Assembly (NCBI GenBank): GCA_036362985.1
Contig: JAYGXS010000010.1
Span: 6,225,293 to 6,289,292, forward strand
Source of the DNA: Ligula intestinalis
Taxonomy: Eukaryota; Platyhelminthes; Cestoda; Diphyllobothriidea; Diphyllobothriidae
Direction of reading: 5' to 3'
Length of the DNA stretch: 64,000 bases
The translations under genes were made by a program, and so were the position numbers. Shown piece after piece: positions 46,290 to 56,867 of the stretch (positions are counted from its first letter, which is position 1; the number at the start of each line of letters is the position of its first letter). The notes beneath the pieces are model-generated. The model searched no databases. It had not been told where the DNA came from and saw only the letters and a list, made by a program, of their open reading frames with translations.

Positions 46290-47190
46290 GTATATAAGTA
46301 TAAGTAGAAGCAACTGCTATCTGGTTAAGGAGGCCGATTCTGCGCGCAGAAAAAAAACCTGCTGCAGGTCCCAAGCTTAGCATCGCCAACGGACATCAAG
46401 CTACCGACATCTTTTCCCCGAGCCTCCTCTCTCCCCTTCCCCCTTCTCCGTGATATCCGTTTAATGAGCCACTTCTTTCTACTCCAACCTTCTCCCTATC
46501 CCCTGGACTAGTTTGCACTTCACCCCACCTCCCATATGAATGTAATGGCCAGAGGAAATTTTTTTGGAAGCATACGTATGCTCGCCAATTGCTCTTCGGA
46601 TCAACAAAACGTGTCTTCACACAGCTATCGGTCTTTTTGTGAACGATGAACAAACACAGTACCATTGCAAATGAGGTCTCTATGGTACTCCCACTCCGTC
46701 CCTCGAAGCAAAGTGTATCCGAATCTGATAGCCACATGTGCTAGAGGAGCCTTGAAGCAAATCCAGGCGGATTCCATCACGGAATCCTACTGAAAAAATC
46801 CGAATATATATGCCGGCTTTATACCGGGTTTTGCCCACTTGATCTGCACGTGCTACCAGGGGTTGGATCCCAGATAGGTTTAGCGGCGGTTCTGCCCTCG
46901 CCAGCAACCTGCACCATTTCCCACCTCTTGACCTGCTCACGACAGCGGACCCAGTGGAGAGGGGGGCAGAGTTAGTGCGAGAGATGCATCGCAAGTCTTT
47001 CCGCACACTAGTGCCAACTCACAGTGCTGCACATGGTAAATGTAGTCGGATACGACAGTCAAGCTCTCACATTGGCATTCCCTTGCGCCTACCCATCCAA
47101 GTTTAGTCTGGTTACCACGAGGCAGGCTAATTTGACGGAAGAATAAAACTGTCAATAAACGTAAATATGCGAATTCCAGGAAGCAGTTCA
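46290..47190. other. Unassigned intronic region
   Basis: Pyrimidine-rich 46400-46520 and GC-richer 46700-47130. Minus-strand open frames of 108-117 codons show no recognised motif. Confidence 0.35.
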
Positions 47191-47194
47191 GAAG

Positions 47195-47755
47195 TAAATG
47201 ACGTGACCACTGGAACAAGAGCTTTTTTCCTGACGGTTCGCATTCTCTCGGAAATCTTTAATTTTTGATAACGGTAGCAGTGTCTGACAACCACTTGGGC
47301 CATGAGCTGCTCGAATCATGGTTCTCAAGCCCCCAGTCCATCACCAAGCGCAACGATTTCGTGTTCCAATATTGTGTAGTGAGACATTGCCTGAGCAAGA
47401 GAATGAGTCACATCGGGAGGAGTGGGCCCAGAAACACCAACTCTGAAAACAACGAGCATAACTGTCGCGTAATTACCAAACCGCATCCAACACGGAAAAA
47501 GGAAATCGCGGTAATTAATGAGTCGAACGCTAATTTTCAATCCATGACCGCACAAATTAAGACCTAAGAAGTTGCTACAGGATGACAGGTATGAACTATA
47601 AATATCGTGCAATCTATGCATATTTCACCCCTATCTGCGTATGAGTCAGACTATGCTACCTATAAGTAAGGATTCGCAACGCAATCCGAAACGTCAGGAA
47701 CATAAATATCTGGTTCCAGTGGTTGCATCTCCTTATTCTTCCTCTGAATAAGACT
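47195..47755 (+). mobile_element. Mini-PLE, type C, with inverted 3' end at left
   Basis: 47198-47265 is an inverted copy of the 3' end at 47670-47735; both contain AATGCGAACCGTCAGG / GCAATCCGAAACGTCAGG and TGTTCCAGTGG / GGTTCCAGTGG. Between them about 47295-47567 encodes only the C-terminal tail of the protein (HELLESWFSSPQSITKRND and an Asn/Lys-rich tail), downstream of the nuclease core. Confidence 0.75.
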
Positions 47756-47911
47756 ATCATCGGCCCTTACAGCGCCAAAATCATATATAAAGCATTCTCA
47801 GTAGAGTAGAAGAAAACCAATTAAGGCCTGCTCGCTTGAAGTTATACTGTGTTCAAATAAGTCAGGTCATTAGCACCAACATATCCCGGTCGACCTTCAT
47901 AAGCATTCCGA

Positions 47912-48712
47912 TAGCAAAATTTATTGGATCCATTTATTTAGAGAGTGCTCATCAGTTGCTTTCTCTCTTTGCATCATAACGTAAACAGCGTAAGTAAAAA
48001 TACAAATTGAATTCGTACAGAAAAATCGATACAAACAGCAAGGTCACGGGAAATGGCCAACAGGAAAAACAATAACATAGGAAAGTAAAAACGCTGTGGG
48101 CAGCAAACGCGGGGCGAAAGACGTCTAAGGGAAAAGTTGGGAAAAGAAATATGTAAACAGGGAGCCAGTGTTACGATGGCAGAGTTAGGTTCACCACATG
48201 CTCTAACAATTGGCTGCCAGAGCTGCGAAGCATTTACCTAGCTGTTTATTGAAAAAATAAAACCGACCTTCTCGTTCATCGATTACGAAGCATCTGTTTG
48301 ACACGTGCCACTGAGTGGACCCCAAAACTTCTTTCCACGTACTTGTTTGGGCACGAACAGCTCGTACCTTACGCTCCCTGGAAGCAGCCTACAAACAGTG
48401 GTTTAAACCTGACCTATGTTAACAGCTGGAGCATGTGGCAAAACTGCCTCTGCCATCGTAACACTGGCTCCCTGTTTACACATTTCTTTTCCCACCTTTT
48501 TGTCTTAGACGTCTTTTTACCCGATTTGGCTGCCCACAGCGTTTTATCTTTCTGACGTTATTGATTATCCTCTTAGCCATTTTCTATGACCATGCTGTTG
48601 TTATCGATTTTTCTCTATGAATGCAATTTGTGTTTTATCTTACGTTATTCACGTCATGCAACAACAGGAAGCAACTGATGAGCACTATTGAAATTAATGG
48701 ATCCAATAAATT
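47912..48712 (+). mobile_element. Mini-PLE, type F, with long inverted ends
   Basis: Left arm 47912-48206 and right arm 48428-48712 are reverse complements at moderate identity; both contain GAGCATGTGG, TCGTAACACTGGCTCCCTGT, CTGCCCACAGCGTTTT, GTTATCGATTTTTCT-like sequence, GCAACTGATGAGCACT and ATGGATCCAATAAATTTT. The centre (48215-48427) keeps a broken piece of the GIY-YIG tail (RTARTLRSLEAAYKQW, FKPDL). Confidence 0.8.
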
Positions 48713-48999
48713 TTTATTTTTACACAATCTGCAAGATTGCATCAGGGGAAATGTGCTTTAAAATTCTGGTTGAAAACATGCGGTGAATTCTGCTGGCTTT
48801 ATAGCAGCAACTTTGATTCGGTGCTGGTCCTCAATGCGAAAATATGTCTCCGACCGAAATCAAATCAGCCCTAGACTTTGATGGTCAACGTCTATTATTT
48901 TCTTATCATGGAAGCGGTTCCAATATTGTAGACGGATTACATGTCACGTGCACATTTAAAAACAGCTTAAAACCGGAGTAGTAGTTGTATGCTCACTAC

Positions 49000-49600
49000 T
49001 GGATTCCCTTGGACATCCCCGCATTCTCTTCTGTTCTCTGGTTATTTTTCCATTCTTGCTTAAAAAAGTGTTAAATTTTAAACATCTTCTCTGAATTTTC
49101 TCTTCAGCTGGTGGCGTTTCTTATGTTTTTCAGCCGATCTTAACGTAAAACGACCTTTAGAAAGGATTAAGTGGTTTTTTGATCGCATTCCTGATGTGGT
49201 TGCTCATTCAATGCACGTTGAATTAATGGCTGCAATGTCTTCCCGAAATTATGCAACGTAGCTTGCGGCACATTTCCTGCCGTAAATTGGCATATCAGCA
49301 CTCTGCACTGCCATGTCTAGCACGCTTCACCACGTGAAAAGAGATAGAAATCCAGATGGTGAGCTTAGACCATTATCTATAGCAGGTGGAGATTTAATGG
49401 AAAATTCTATATTTTTGAGTAATTTTGGTTATTTATCCCGTGGTCTGAGTGAGCGGAGCTATCTATTTTTGAGTAGTCCGGATTTCAGCTTTTAGAATTA
49501 AGCCATTTATATTTTTTCCTCTCTCTATCTCTCCCCCTCTCTCTTTTCCGAGTATGGTTTTGTATCGATCATCTCTTCCTCTAAAATAAATGGCGTTACT
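49000..49600 (+). mobile_element. CR1-like remnant beside the Kv2-like exon
   Basis: Decayed match to 1400-1800 of the first element: CTCTTCAGCTG, TTATGTTTTTCAGCCGA(T/C)CTT, GATCGCATTCCTGATG, AATTAATGGCTGCAATGTCT, TAGCACGCTTCACCACGTGA. It ends near AATAAATGGCG at 49585. Strand is opposite to the channel gene. Confidence 0.65.
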
Positions 49601-49736
49601 ATAAGCTTTCATTCGAAAATATATATTGTTTTATTATTAACTTTTGCTCTGGAAAATGAACCATAAACTGTCAGAAAAAAAGGAAACCCGCTGCCCTGTC
49701 AGAGGTTTTCCGAGGTTGGCAGCATTTAAATCTTAC

Positions 49737-50945
49737 CTTAATGTGAAAGTCGTCACTACCTTGGTGTTTTTGGAATGCTCTGTGAGGCGCCAACAGTTCC
49801 TCTTCAGTCCCCGTCGATGGGCTCCTAGCCCTCTCCCCTGGAAGTCCAAGAACATTCAATCTGACCTTTTCAATCGGTGCCTTCCATCCACGTGGTCTCA
49901 CCTTTTCAGACTCCGTCTCTGACGCGCCTAGCCTAAGTACAACATCTTCCGTTTGCTGCGGTTTCGCGGAAGCACCTGATTGGTCCTCTCGCTCTGCCGC
50001 TTCTTCGTCTTCTTCGGCCGCCGTGCCTGGCGGGGGCGTCCCACGACTGGGCTCAAAGTTGGATAGCACGTCGGAGTCGAGAGAGACAATGCTGCCAGTG
50101 AGTCGAGCTCGCTCGAGGGCATCTCGCCGCTTCAGCGTCTTTTCCCGTCTCATCTGCTCCTTATAGTACTCAGCAAAGTTGTTGACAATGATGGGAATTG
50201 GCAGGGCTACCACCAGGACACCGCAGATACAGCAGGCGGCACCAATCAGCTTTCCGATTGGCGTCTTTGGATAGACGTCTCCATAGCCGACGGTTGTCAT
50301 GGTGATTGCGGCCCACCAAAAGGCTGCGGGGATACTGCGAAACATCTGACTATTCTCCTCCTTCTCCGCAAAGTACACCAGGCTGGAGAAGAGGATCACA
50401 CCCATGGCGACAAACGTCACGAGCAGACCCAGCTCCTTGTAGGATCGCCGGAAGGTGTAGCCGAGGGAGAGCAAGCCGGTAGAATGACGTGCCAGTTTAA
50501 AGATACGGACGATGCGCAGGATGCGAAACATCTGCACCAGTTTGCGCACAGAACTGAGTGACTTGAAATTGTTGCGGGAGGCCACCTCCACAATTATGAG
50601 GTGGACATAGAAGGGAAAGATGGCAATCAGGTCAATGGTATTGAGGGTGTCTTTGAAGAAACGACAGCGATTGGGGCTGCACCAGAGACGGGTCAGGTAT
50701 TCCAGTGTAAACCACAGAATGCATATAAATTCAACGATTTTAAGGTAGGGATTTTCGCACACGTCCACGCCCGTCTCGTCAGTCTCATAACACCAACTGA
50801 GAAAGAGCTCCTTACTGTGGTACCACTTGGAGGAATTAATGGCTTTGTGAAGTTCTGTGATGTTTGGTTGAAACTGAGGTAGAGTTCCGATTGTCAGGCC
50901 CAGGGTGGAGATGATGATGAAGGTTATTGAAACAATGGCAAAAAT
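49737..50945 (-). CDS. Kv2 (Shab)-type voltage-gated K+ channel, transmembrane/pore exon
   Basis: One exon of 403 codons, phase 0 at both ends, bounded by acceptor TTTTTATATTTTGCAG (minus strand, exon base 50945) and donor AAG|GTAAGA (exon base 49737). Numbering from the exon start: S1 1-22, S2 67-88, S3 100-120, S4 voltage sensor about 134-153 with Arg/Lys every third residue ([14 protein letters not shown]), S5 171-194, selectivity filter TTVGYGD 217-223, S6 230-254 with the gating hinge LPIPIIV. The cytoplasmic run [20 protein letters not shown] and GSIVSLDSD match Kv2 rather than Kv1, Kv3 or Kv4. It should form a delayed-rectifier K+ channel in the plasma membrane of excitable cells as a tetramer. 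The T1 domain exon(s) must lie upstream, probably past 64000. No disrupting mutation seen. Vertebrate Kv2 genes also have an exon break just before S1. Confidence 0.93.
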
Positions 50946-51340
50946 CTGCAAAATATAAAAATGCACAGCTGATTGATAAGCCTTTGCAGGCGACTGGGCA
51001 ATTTTCAACAGCGAAAAAAAATTGTCTTAACCTTTTCCTCCTTTAGATTAATTGCTACACCAGAGTATATGTCACGTTAGTTTTTTCACTCTGATATAGC
51101 GACTAGGAAAAACGCTGGAATTGCTCAAAAAATGTTTAACCACCAAAAGTCTGTCTTAGTTGAACGGATGGCCGTGAATTTATTTGCATCTGTTTACCTT
51201 GTCTGCTATTGACGGGATTGTTTGCGTGTGGGCAAGATATTTTAGGTCTTTTTTTCCGGACAGCGTTAGACGCGTTGACATAAAGCTGGGCGCATTTGGG
51301 CAACAATTATTAGGAGGCTATAGGAAAAAATTTTAGGGAA
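50946..51340 (-). other. Intron start upstream of the Kv2-like pore exon
   Basis: Non-coding on the gene strand; nothing else recognised. The intron continues rightwards, and all repeats from here to the window end may lie in it. Confidence 0.5.
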
Positions 51341-51344
51341 AGAG

Positions 51345-51635
51345 TATAGTGAACTCAGTGGAATATATTTGAAGAAAGCCAGTAAAAAGCGTCTGGAAAA
51401 ATAAGCAGCCATACGTCTGCATGACGCGGATGATAACTTTTTCCGGCTTATTTTGCACTAACGTCCTCACAAATGTTATTGTATACAAATGTATTTTCCC
51501 TTGGAAAGAAATGAAGGTTTTGATACCTGTACAAATAAACGGAAGTTATTAACACAAGAGAGATATTATCTCGCGATTCAGGTGTTAAGCCTAAAAAAAG
51601 AAACTGATTGGGAAATTCCTCGACGTTCACTTTTC
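51345..51635. repeat. Direct repeat R8, copy 1
   Basis: It matches 52400-52690 in the same orientation: ATAGTGAA(C/T)TC, GGAATATATT, GCGTCTGGAAAAATAAGCA, ATTTTGCA, TTGGAAAG/ATGGAAAG, AAATAAACGGAAGTT / AAATAAAGGGAAGTT. Non-coding. Confidence 0.6.
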
Positions 51636-51639
51636 TTGA

Positions 51640-52395
51640 CAATGAGTTGACCTGTTTGAGTGATTATAAACCATGACGCAAACAGAAAATTGCATATAAA
51701 AAAAATCTTTTAAGAAATAGCATATTTCGAAAGTTTTTGTAAGCACGCAGAATATAATCCTTATTCAAAGGCAACCGACTGAAGCCAATAAAAATCAAAC
51801 AGGAGTAATTTCAATTTCAAGACTAATCTGAACCTCAGCGTAATCGATATCCTTCAATAAATACAAAGAAATTAGATAAAAGGTAACAAAATTGTATGTT
51901 TACGATTGCACCTGACAATTCTATTGAAAGTTATAAGTACTTGAACATTATTTCCGCAAGTCAGTTTACGAAATAGCTTACTCCTGCGACCTCCCAATCG
52001 GCAAAATCAAACGAGATTTTGGTTTTCCTAGTTCAATGTTACTCCGACGATGTAAAATCGGAAGAAAGTACTAGAAATTATCGTTGGAATACATACTCGA
52101 AGCTTGGGCTGTTCTGTAACAGCCATAATATTGCACATAATATGGAAGCATATGTTTCCAAAAATATCAACGAAGGGTTATTTTCCAACGTAATTCTACT
52201 TGTGGTGGTTTATTCGCTGGTGCTCTTTGCATAAAGATGCATCCTTTTCAGTGAAAACTGAAGTTCATTTAATCTGTCTCTTCTGCTTAAAGGCTGGCAT
52301 TTCTAAACAACGTAATATTACTTGATTAATGGCAATGAACCGTATTTTGAAGAGCGACCATTACTTTATTACTGTAAGACTTTGGGGGCACAGCT
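51640..52395. other. Unassigned AT-rich sequence
   Basis: No supported feature. Confidence 0.35.
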
Positions 52396-52399
52396 TGGA

Positions 52400-52690
52400 C
52401 TGCGTAGGCATATAGTGAATTCGGAGGAATATATTCGAATAATGCCAAAATAGCGTCTGGAAAAATAAGCAATCATGCAGACTGCGGAGTGAAAACTTTT
52501 GAGGTGAATTTTGCATTGAGGTTCTTAAAGACTTCCACACAAATTCTAGTGTCTTCAAATGTTTTAACCCATGGAAAGCATTGCAGGATGCAATACCTTA
52601 TAAATAAAGGGAAGTTGTTATCGTAAAATGGAGATGCTGTCTCCTGAAACTGACGTACAGTCCAAAAATAAGAAACCAATAGTTGAATTT
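52400..52690. repeat. Direct repeat R8, copy 2
   Basis: Partner of 51345-51635, about 1 kb apart. Confidence 0.6.
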
Positions 52691-52999
52691 CTTGAGCAAA
52701 TCACTCGCTGAAAAAATTTTAACCAATAAGTACTGATGCTCTGATAATCTGAAAGATTTGTAGTTGGGTAATATCAACTATCTTGCGTGTTTGAGTAGAG
52801 GTATATCGAAGCTTAACGGGACTGATAAAAGTATGTTTTTGACGAAAGGGGCAACCTTCGTTATAAACGGTCATCATGTCGTGACACAAGTTCCAATATC
52901 TGCAACAATTACGACATTACGGAATCAGATTGATCCATTTATTGCATATTTTGTGTTAGTTGACCCCGGTGCGCAGTGAATTCAATCACAATACGGTCG

Positions 53000-53195
53000 C
53001 CTTCAACCACCCAACTTACCGCTGGTATAAAATCCACCATTACGGAACAGCACGCTGACTACACAGGTAGGATTGCCTATGCAAACATCCAGAATCCACC
53101 AGAAGGGGGTCTAGGGGGTTGCAGATTTGCTTGTTTCATTGAACCCAATTGTGAAAAATGCGCGGCTTCGGTGGGAGTCGGTGGCATATTTTACA
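53000..53195 (-). repeat. Repeat R5 / SINE type 2 flank
   Basis: It matches 21930-22140: CCAACTTA(C/A)C, ACGGAACAGCA, GCTGACT, CAGAATCCACC and TTGAACCCAATTGTGAAAAA. The tRNA-like body is barely present. Confidence 0.5.
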
Positions 53196-53427
53196 GTCAG
53201 CTTGACGACATGTAGTGACTCAAAGTATTGATCAAATGTTGGGGACATCATACACTTCACTACACTTTCGAGTATACATCAGATGTGAATTTTTTAAGCC
53301 CAATGCACACATGTTCTTACAGTTAAGGGCATACTGACTCATTCTGATATTTTTTCTTACATTTTTATTGAGGGTATGCGCAATCTAGATTGTGTTAAAA
53401 AAGATAAGAGGAGCATTTGATGTTGAA

Positions 53428-53735
53428 ACTTAGCATACAGCCTAGGTATTATTTAAAAAGCCCAGATAGGTGTTTCGCCAGTATTCTGCCGCTGCTTGAC
53501 ATAGCTGCGAGGAGTCCGGCTCATCAGTAGGTCCCTCAACTTTCCCTGTCTGCTTTCTTGTTGATATAACTGTTTTTAAGGTTCAGCTTCTTAACCTCCT
53601 GAGAAAAAGGAGGCTAGCGGACCAACGGGTGTGCCAAACCTTTCGAAGCTGTGTCAAGCAGCAGCAAAATATTGGCGAAATACGTGTCTGCGTCTTTTAG
53701 CTAGTACCTAGGCTCCTAGCATGTTAAGTTACAAC
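53428..53735. repeat. Repeat R4, copy 2, short inverted-repeat element
   Basis: The left end (53428-53515) and the reverse complement of 53643-53735 share GCCTAGGTA, AAAGCCCAGA / AAGACGCAGACACG, TTTCGCCA, TATT(C/T)TGC(C/T)GCTGCTTGACA and AGCT. About 310 bp in total; MITE-like. Copy 1 at 45400 keeps only one end. Confidence 0.65.
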
Positions 53736-53824
53736 ATCGATACATACTGCTAAAGTCTGTCTGTTGGCAGCAAGTGGATATTTCCAAAACCAAATATACA
53801 CAAACAATTTCGATCTACGCCTAA

Positions 53825-53980
53825 AGACCTTGGACTAGAGGCAGTGTCTCGAACATAATGACCTAAGGTCCCGGGTTCAAATCTCGGGGGTGCCAACCCT
53901 CTAGATTGGGTATGACTCAGGGGTCGGAACCCCCGAGATTCGAACCCGGGACCTTTGGTCGCTAAGTTACAAGCCTGATA
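53825..53980. repeat. Two SINE type 1 heads in inverted orientation
   Basis: The plus copy 53825-53918 (B box GGGTTCAAATCTCGGGGG) runs directly into a minus copy 53919-53965 (minus-strand B box GGGTTCGAATCTCGGGGG). The tails are missing on both, so the pair folds back on itself. Confidence 0.65.
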
Positions 53981-54060
53981 TCGCTCAAGTATGAGCCTCA
54001 AGGCACTTACGGGACAAGTATGTGCCCTAACCAGATAGATTGGATGAGCACCTTTGTTCC
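53968..54060. repeat. Single arm of the 45738 inverted-repeat element
   Basis: Nearly identical to 45978-46072: AAGCCTGATATCGCTCAAGT, ATGAGCCTCAAGGCACTT, CGGGACAA, ACCAGATAGAT, GGATGAGCACCTTTGTTCCA, and then an AT repeat begins. Confidence 0.75.
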
Positions 54061-54105
54061 ATATATATATATATATTCACTCAGGAATGTCATACCCCCT
54101 TACTG

Positions 54106-54144
<39 letters not shown>
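54059..54144. repeat. AT dinucleotide repeats at the left edge of the intact PLE
   Basis: Two TA runs (54059-54076 and about 54102-54144) separated by 25 bp; the second abuts the element. Confidence 0.9.
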
Positions 54145-54147
<3 letters not shown>

Positions 54148-54443
54148 GTGTATCGTCTCCCAAAGAACAGGAAGAAGAAGAAGGGGCGGGTTCGTGGACC
54201 AAATTGTATTTGGACTGGCGTTTCAAAAGCACACTCGCTTCCATCGTCAGAGTATCGCGCTTACTCTTCCGCGGGCCTTGAGTGAAATCGCCTCGCCACC
54301 GATCTTGTGAAGTAAACGTGTTCCCTCCACGTGCGTTCGCCGCTGGTTGGCTCCGACTTATTTGCTGCTGACCAATGGTGGGTCCGCATCTCCTTTCTGC
54401 CCTGCGCAGCTATCGTGATTGCTGCGGCGCCGTCCTCCTCTCC
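54145..54443. repeat. PLE-E terminal inverted repeat, left (3' end of element)
   Basis: Contains the type E 3' signature on the minus strand (about 54253-54218, with GAAACGCC instead of GAAACGTC) and encodes the last 60 residues of the element protein. Confidence 0.88.
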
Positions 54444-56867
54444 GCCATCTGTTCGATCGATTGGCCGTTGATATTTGGTGGCAGCTCTGCCGGCCTCAAG
54501 TTCGGGTGCGTGGGAAAGCACGCCGTGCTGGTCACATAATTCGCTGTCGCCGCCGCCATCGCCGCCGCCGCCGCCATCGCCGCCGCCTTCCTCCCCCGTG
54601 GGTGTTAGCTGTTGGCCCTGCGTGGCTTGGTCTTCGGCCCTCCTCTTGTTAGGCCGTGGATCGATCGGCCGTTGGCGTTCGCTTGTAGCGCTGTCAGCTC
54701 CACGGGCGGCTCTGTTGCGCCAGTCACGCGACTCCTGATCGCTGCCGCTTCCTTCCTCCGTGGGTGTTGGTTGCCGGCCCTGTGTAACGTCTTTCGGTTT
54801 GTTCTGAGCGGGTTTGAGCCTTGTTCGGAGCCCTTGGTAGACGGGATTTAAATCGATGGTTCGGTTTATTGTGCCGGTCGAGGACCAACTTTCCAGCACC
54901 AATCTGGCCATTTTGTCATTGGCCCTGCCGATCACCCTCGCATTCTCAAAGGCGAACTTGTGCTTCAGCTGCCGCATGTGACCATAGATCAAAGACAGCT
55001 TTTCTTGGCGATCGATTGCAAGTTGGTGTTCGTGCAATCTTGTGCCCAGGCGTTTGCCCGTTTCCCCAACATACCTCGCATCGCAATTTTGACATGGTAT
55101 GCTGTAGACCACGGCTGATTGCTCGGTTGTTGGCAGCGGATCTTTGGGCTTCATGATTTGCTGTCTGATTGAGAAACCTGGTTTATGCGCCACTCCGATC
55201 CCAAAGGGTTCTAAGATTCGTGCAGTTGCCTCTGAAACGTTCTTTACGTAGGGGATGGTCAGCCAGAATTTTGGCTTTTCTTCGCTCGACCGAGTAACGG
55301 GAGGTTTTTTCAGGCATTTGCGGACGAAGGACTTCGGGTACCCGTTGGCCTTGAAAAGGGCGTGTAAGTAATTCATCTCCTCTTGCTTCCCACCGTTGTC
55401 GTTACAGTGTGTTTGAACACGTCGGAAGAGCGTTCTGACACAGCTGCGTTTGTGGCCGAGAGGGTGGTTGCTTTGGAAGTGGAGAATGCGCCTGGTGTTG
55501 GTTGCCTTACGGTAGACCGTTGTCCTTATCTTCCCGTCTGTCAGTTTTGTAACTTGGACGTCAAGGAAGGGCAACCGATTGTTGACTTCTTCTTCCATGG
55601 TGAACTGGATGTCGGGAAAGATTGAATTCAGCAATGCCTTGAAGGCTTGCACATGAATCCTCTTTCGTATGACGAATGTGTCATCGACGTACCGGGCCCA
55701 GAACTTCGGGGGGTCCGAGCTGAAGACTAGCTGTTCGAGCCTCTGTAGAACTGCTTCCGCAATGAGTCCTGACAGAGGGGAGCCCATTGGTGTTCCCTTC
55801 TTTTGCTCGTACACCTGGCCGTTGAATGTGAAAAATGTCTTCAGACACAGTTCAAGGAGCTCAATGATGTGCTCTCGTTTGAGTTTTTGCTCGGTCTCGT
55901 CATATTTTTCACGAAGAAGACTGTCGATAGTGTTGATGGCCAGGGCGGGTGGGATTGAGGTGAATAACGAGGTCACATCGAATGACACCATCACCTCGTC
56001 CTTCTCGACTTCAAGACACTGAAAGCGCGTCAAGAACTCTTCCGCCGATTTCACCATCCAGGGCGAATCTTTGGTGAGGAAGGAAAGTCGCTGGTATAAC
56101 CACTTTGACAGCCCAAAGGTTGGGGTGCCCCTTAATGAGACGATAAGGCGTAGGGGCACACTTGGCTTGTGGACTTTTGGCAGGCCGTAAAAGCGCGCCA
56201 TCGCGGCATCAGTGGCTTTTGTGGCCAGGGCTTCTCTTCTTGTGAGGGCCCCCGCTTTTCTCAGCTTGTCGACCGTCTTGTTGACACTGTTCACGAGTTT
56301 TTTGAACTCGTTGGCAGTCGATGTTGCGTACGATTCCCTGTCCCCTAAGAGGTTGTTTACCTTCGCCGCATACTCAACTTTATCCATGACGACCGTCGAG
56401 CGTCCTTTATCGGCGGGCAAGATGACAATATCCTCCATTTTACGCATCCTCAGAAGTTCTCGTTCTTCTGCTTTGGAAATCGTCGATTGGCGTTTATGTT
56501 GGAGGAGTAAAGTTGCAACTTGTTGCCGCATGGCATTCTTGCACTCTTCATTTGTGTCGCATTTCTGAAGCGCCGATTCGAAGGATGCGACAAAGTCCTC
56601 TGGTCGAGCATCCCTCGTGCTGAACTTTGCGTCATAGGATAGTACGGCTAGTTGTTCCTGAGTGAGAGAACGGGAAGACAGGTTGTGGACCAGAACCCCA
56701 TCAGAAGAGTGTTGCTTTGGTGGACAGATTTTTTCGAATTTCGCAGCCAGCTGGTCGTCCCGTACCTTTCGGTGGCGCCGTGCACTTTCCAGAATAGTGG
56801 AGAGGAGGACGGCGCCGCAGCAATCACGATAGCTGCGCAGGGCAGAAAGGAGATGCGGACCTGCCAT
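54261..56867 (-). CDS. Intact PLE reverse transcriptase with GIY-YIG endonuclease, 868 aa
   Basis: Retrotransposition enzyme. Domains: N-terminal region with VHNLSSRSLTQEQLAVLS (60-77); RT from ILPADKGRSTVVMDK (149-163) and ARFYGLPKVHKP (224-235) through motif A VSFDVTSLFTSIP (294-306), motif B GTPMGSPLSGLIAE (358-371), catalytic ARYVDDTFVI (391-400) and LPFLDV (432-437); linker IPYVKNVSEATARILEPFG (538-556); GIY-YIG nuclease VVYSIPCQNCDARYVGETG (586-604) with RLHEH (610-614) and a CxxC pair; then a hydrophilic, Gly/Asp-rich tail (700-868). All catalytic Asp residues of the YVDD box and motif A are present. The ATG at 56867 and about the first 23 residues lie in the right inverted repeat, read antisense to the tail; an internal Met or another start is possible. 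It looks able to move, but expression is unknown. Confidence 0.92.
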   Translation of the reverse strand: MAGPHLLSALRSYRDCCGAVLLSTILESARRHRKVRDDQLAAKFEKICPPKQHSSDGVLVHNLSSRSLTQEQLAVLSYDAKFSTRDARPEDFVASFESALQKCDTNEECKNAMRQQVATLLLQHKRQSTISKAEERELLRMRKMEDIVILPADKGRSTVVMDKVEYAAKVNNLLGDRESYATSTANEFKKLVNSVNKTVDKLRKAGALTRREALATKATDAAMARFYGLPKVHKPSVPLRLIVSLRGTPTFGLSKWLYQRLSFLTKDSPWMVKSAEEFLTRFQCLEVEKDEVMVSFDVTSLFTSIPPALAINTIDSLLREKYDETEQKLKREHIIELLELCLKTFFTFNGQVYEQKKGTPMGSPLSGLIAEAVLQRLEQLVFSSDPPKFWARYVDDTFVIRKRIHVQAFKALLNSIFPDIQFTMEEEVNNRLPFLDVQVTKLTDGKIRTTVYRKATNTRRILHFQSNHPLGHKRSCVRTLFRRVQTHCNDNGGKQEEMNYLHALFKANGYPKSFVRKCLKKPPVTRSSEEKPKFWLTIPYVKNVSEATARILEPFGIGVAHKPGFSIRQQIMKPKDPLPTTEQSAVVYSIPCQNCDARYVGETGKRLGTRLHEHQLAIDRQEKLSLIYGHMRQLKHKFAFENARVIGRANDKMARLVLESWSSTGTINRTIDLNPVYQGLRTRLKPAQNKPKDVTQGRQPTPTEEGSGSDQESRDWRNRAARGADSATSERQRPIDPRPNKRRAEDQATQGQQLTPTGEEGGGDGGGGGDGGGDSELCDQHGVLSHAPELEAGRAATKYQRPIDRTDGGEEDGAAAITIAAQGRKEMRTHHWSAANKSEPTSGERTWREHVYFTRSVARRFHSRPAEE

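Larger units (their letters stand above)
37826..49736 (-). other. Inferred intron of the Kv2-like gene
   Basis: Bounded by donor AAG|GTAAGA (minus strand, GT at 49736-49735) and acceptor CCCACAG| (AG at 37827-37826). At 11.9 kb it holds one near-complete PLE, two mini-PLEs, several SINEs, a CR1 remnant and AT-rich repeats. Confidence 0.55.

Noticed and set aside
46036..47218. Extra Kv2-like exons on the minus strand
   Set aside because: Open frames of 93-117 codons overlap SINE and PLE-C sequence, lack channel motifs and have no matching splice sites that I could identify.
49671..51008. Treating the whole 445-codon open stretch as the channel coding region
   Set aside because: Canonical acceptor at 50946-50947 and donor at 49735-49736 show that the first 21 and last 21 codons are intronic.
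54419..56568. Several plus-strand frames over the intact PLE
   Set aside because: They are shadows of the 868-aa minus-strand protein.
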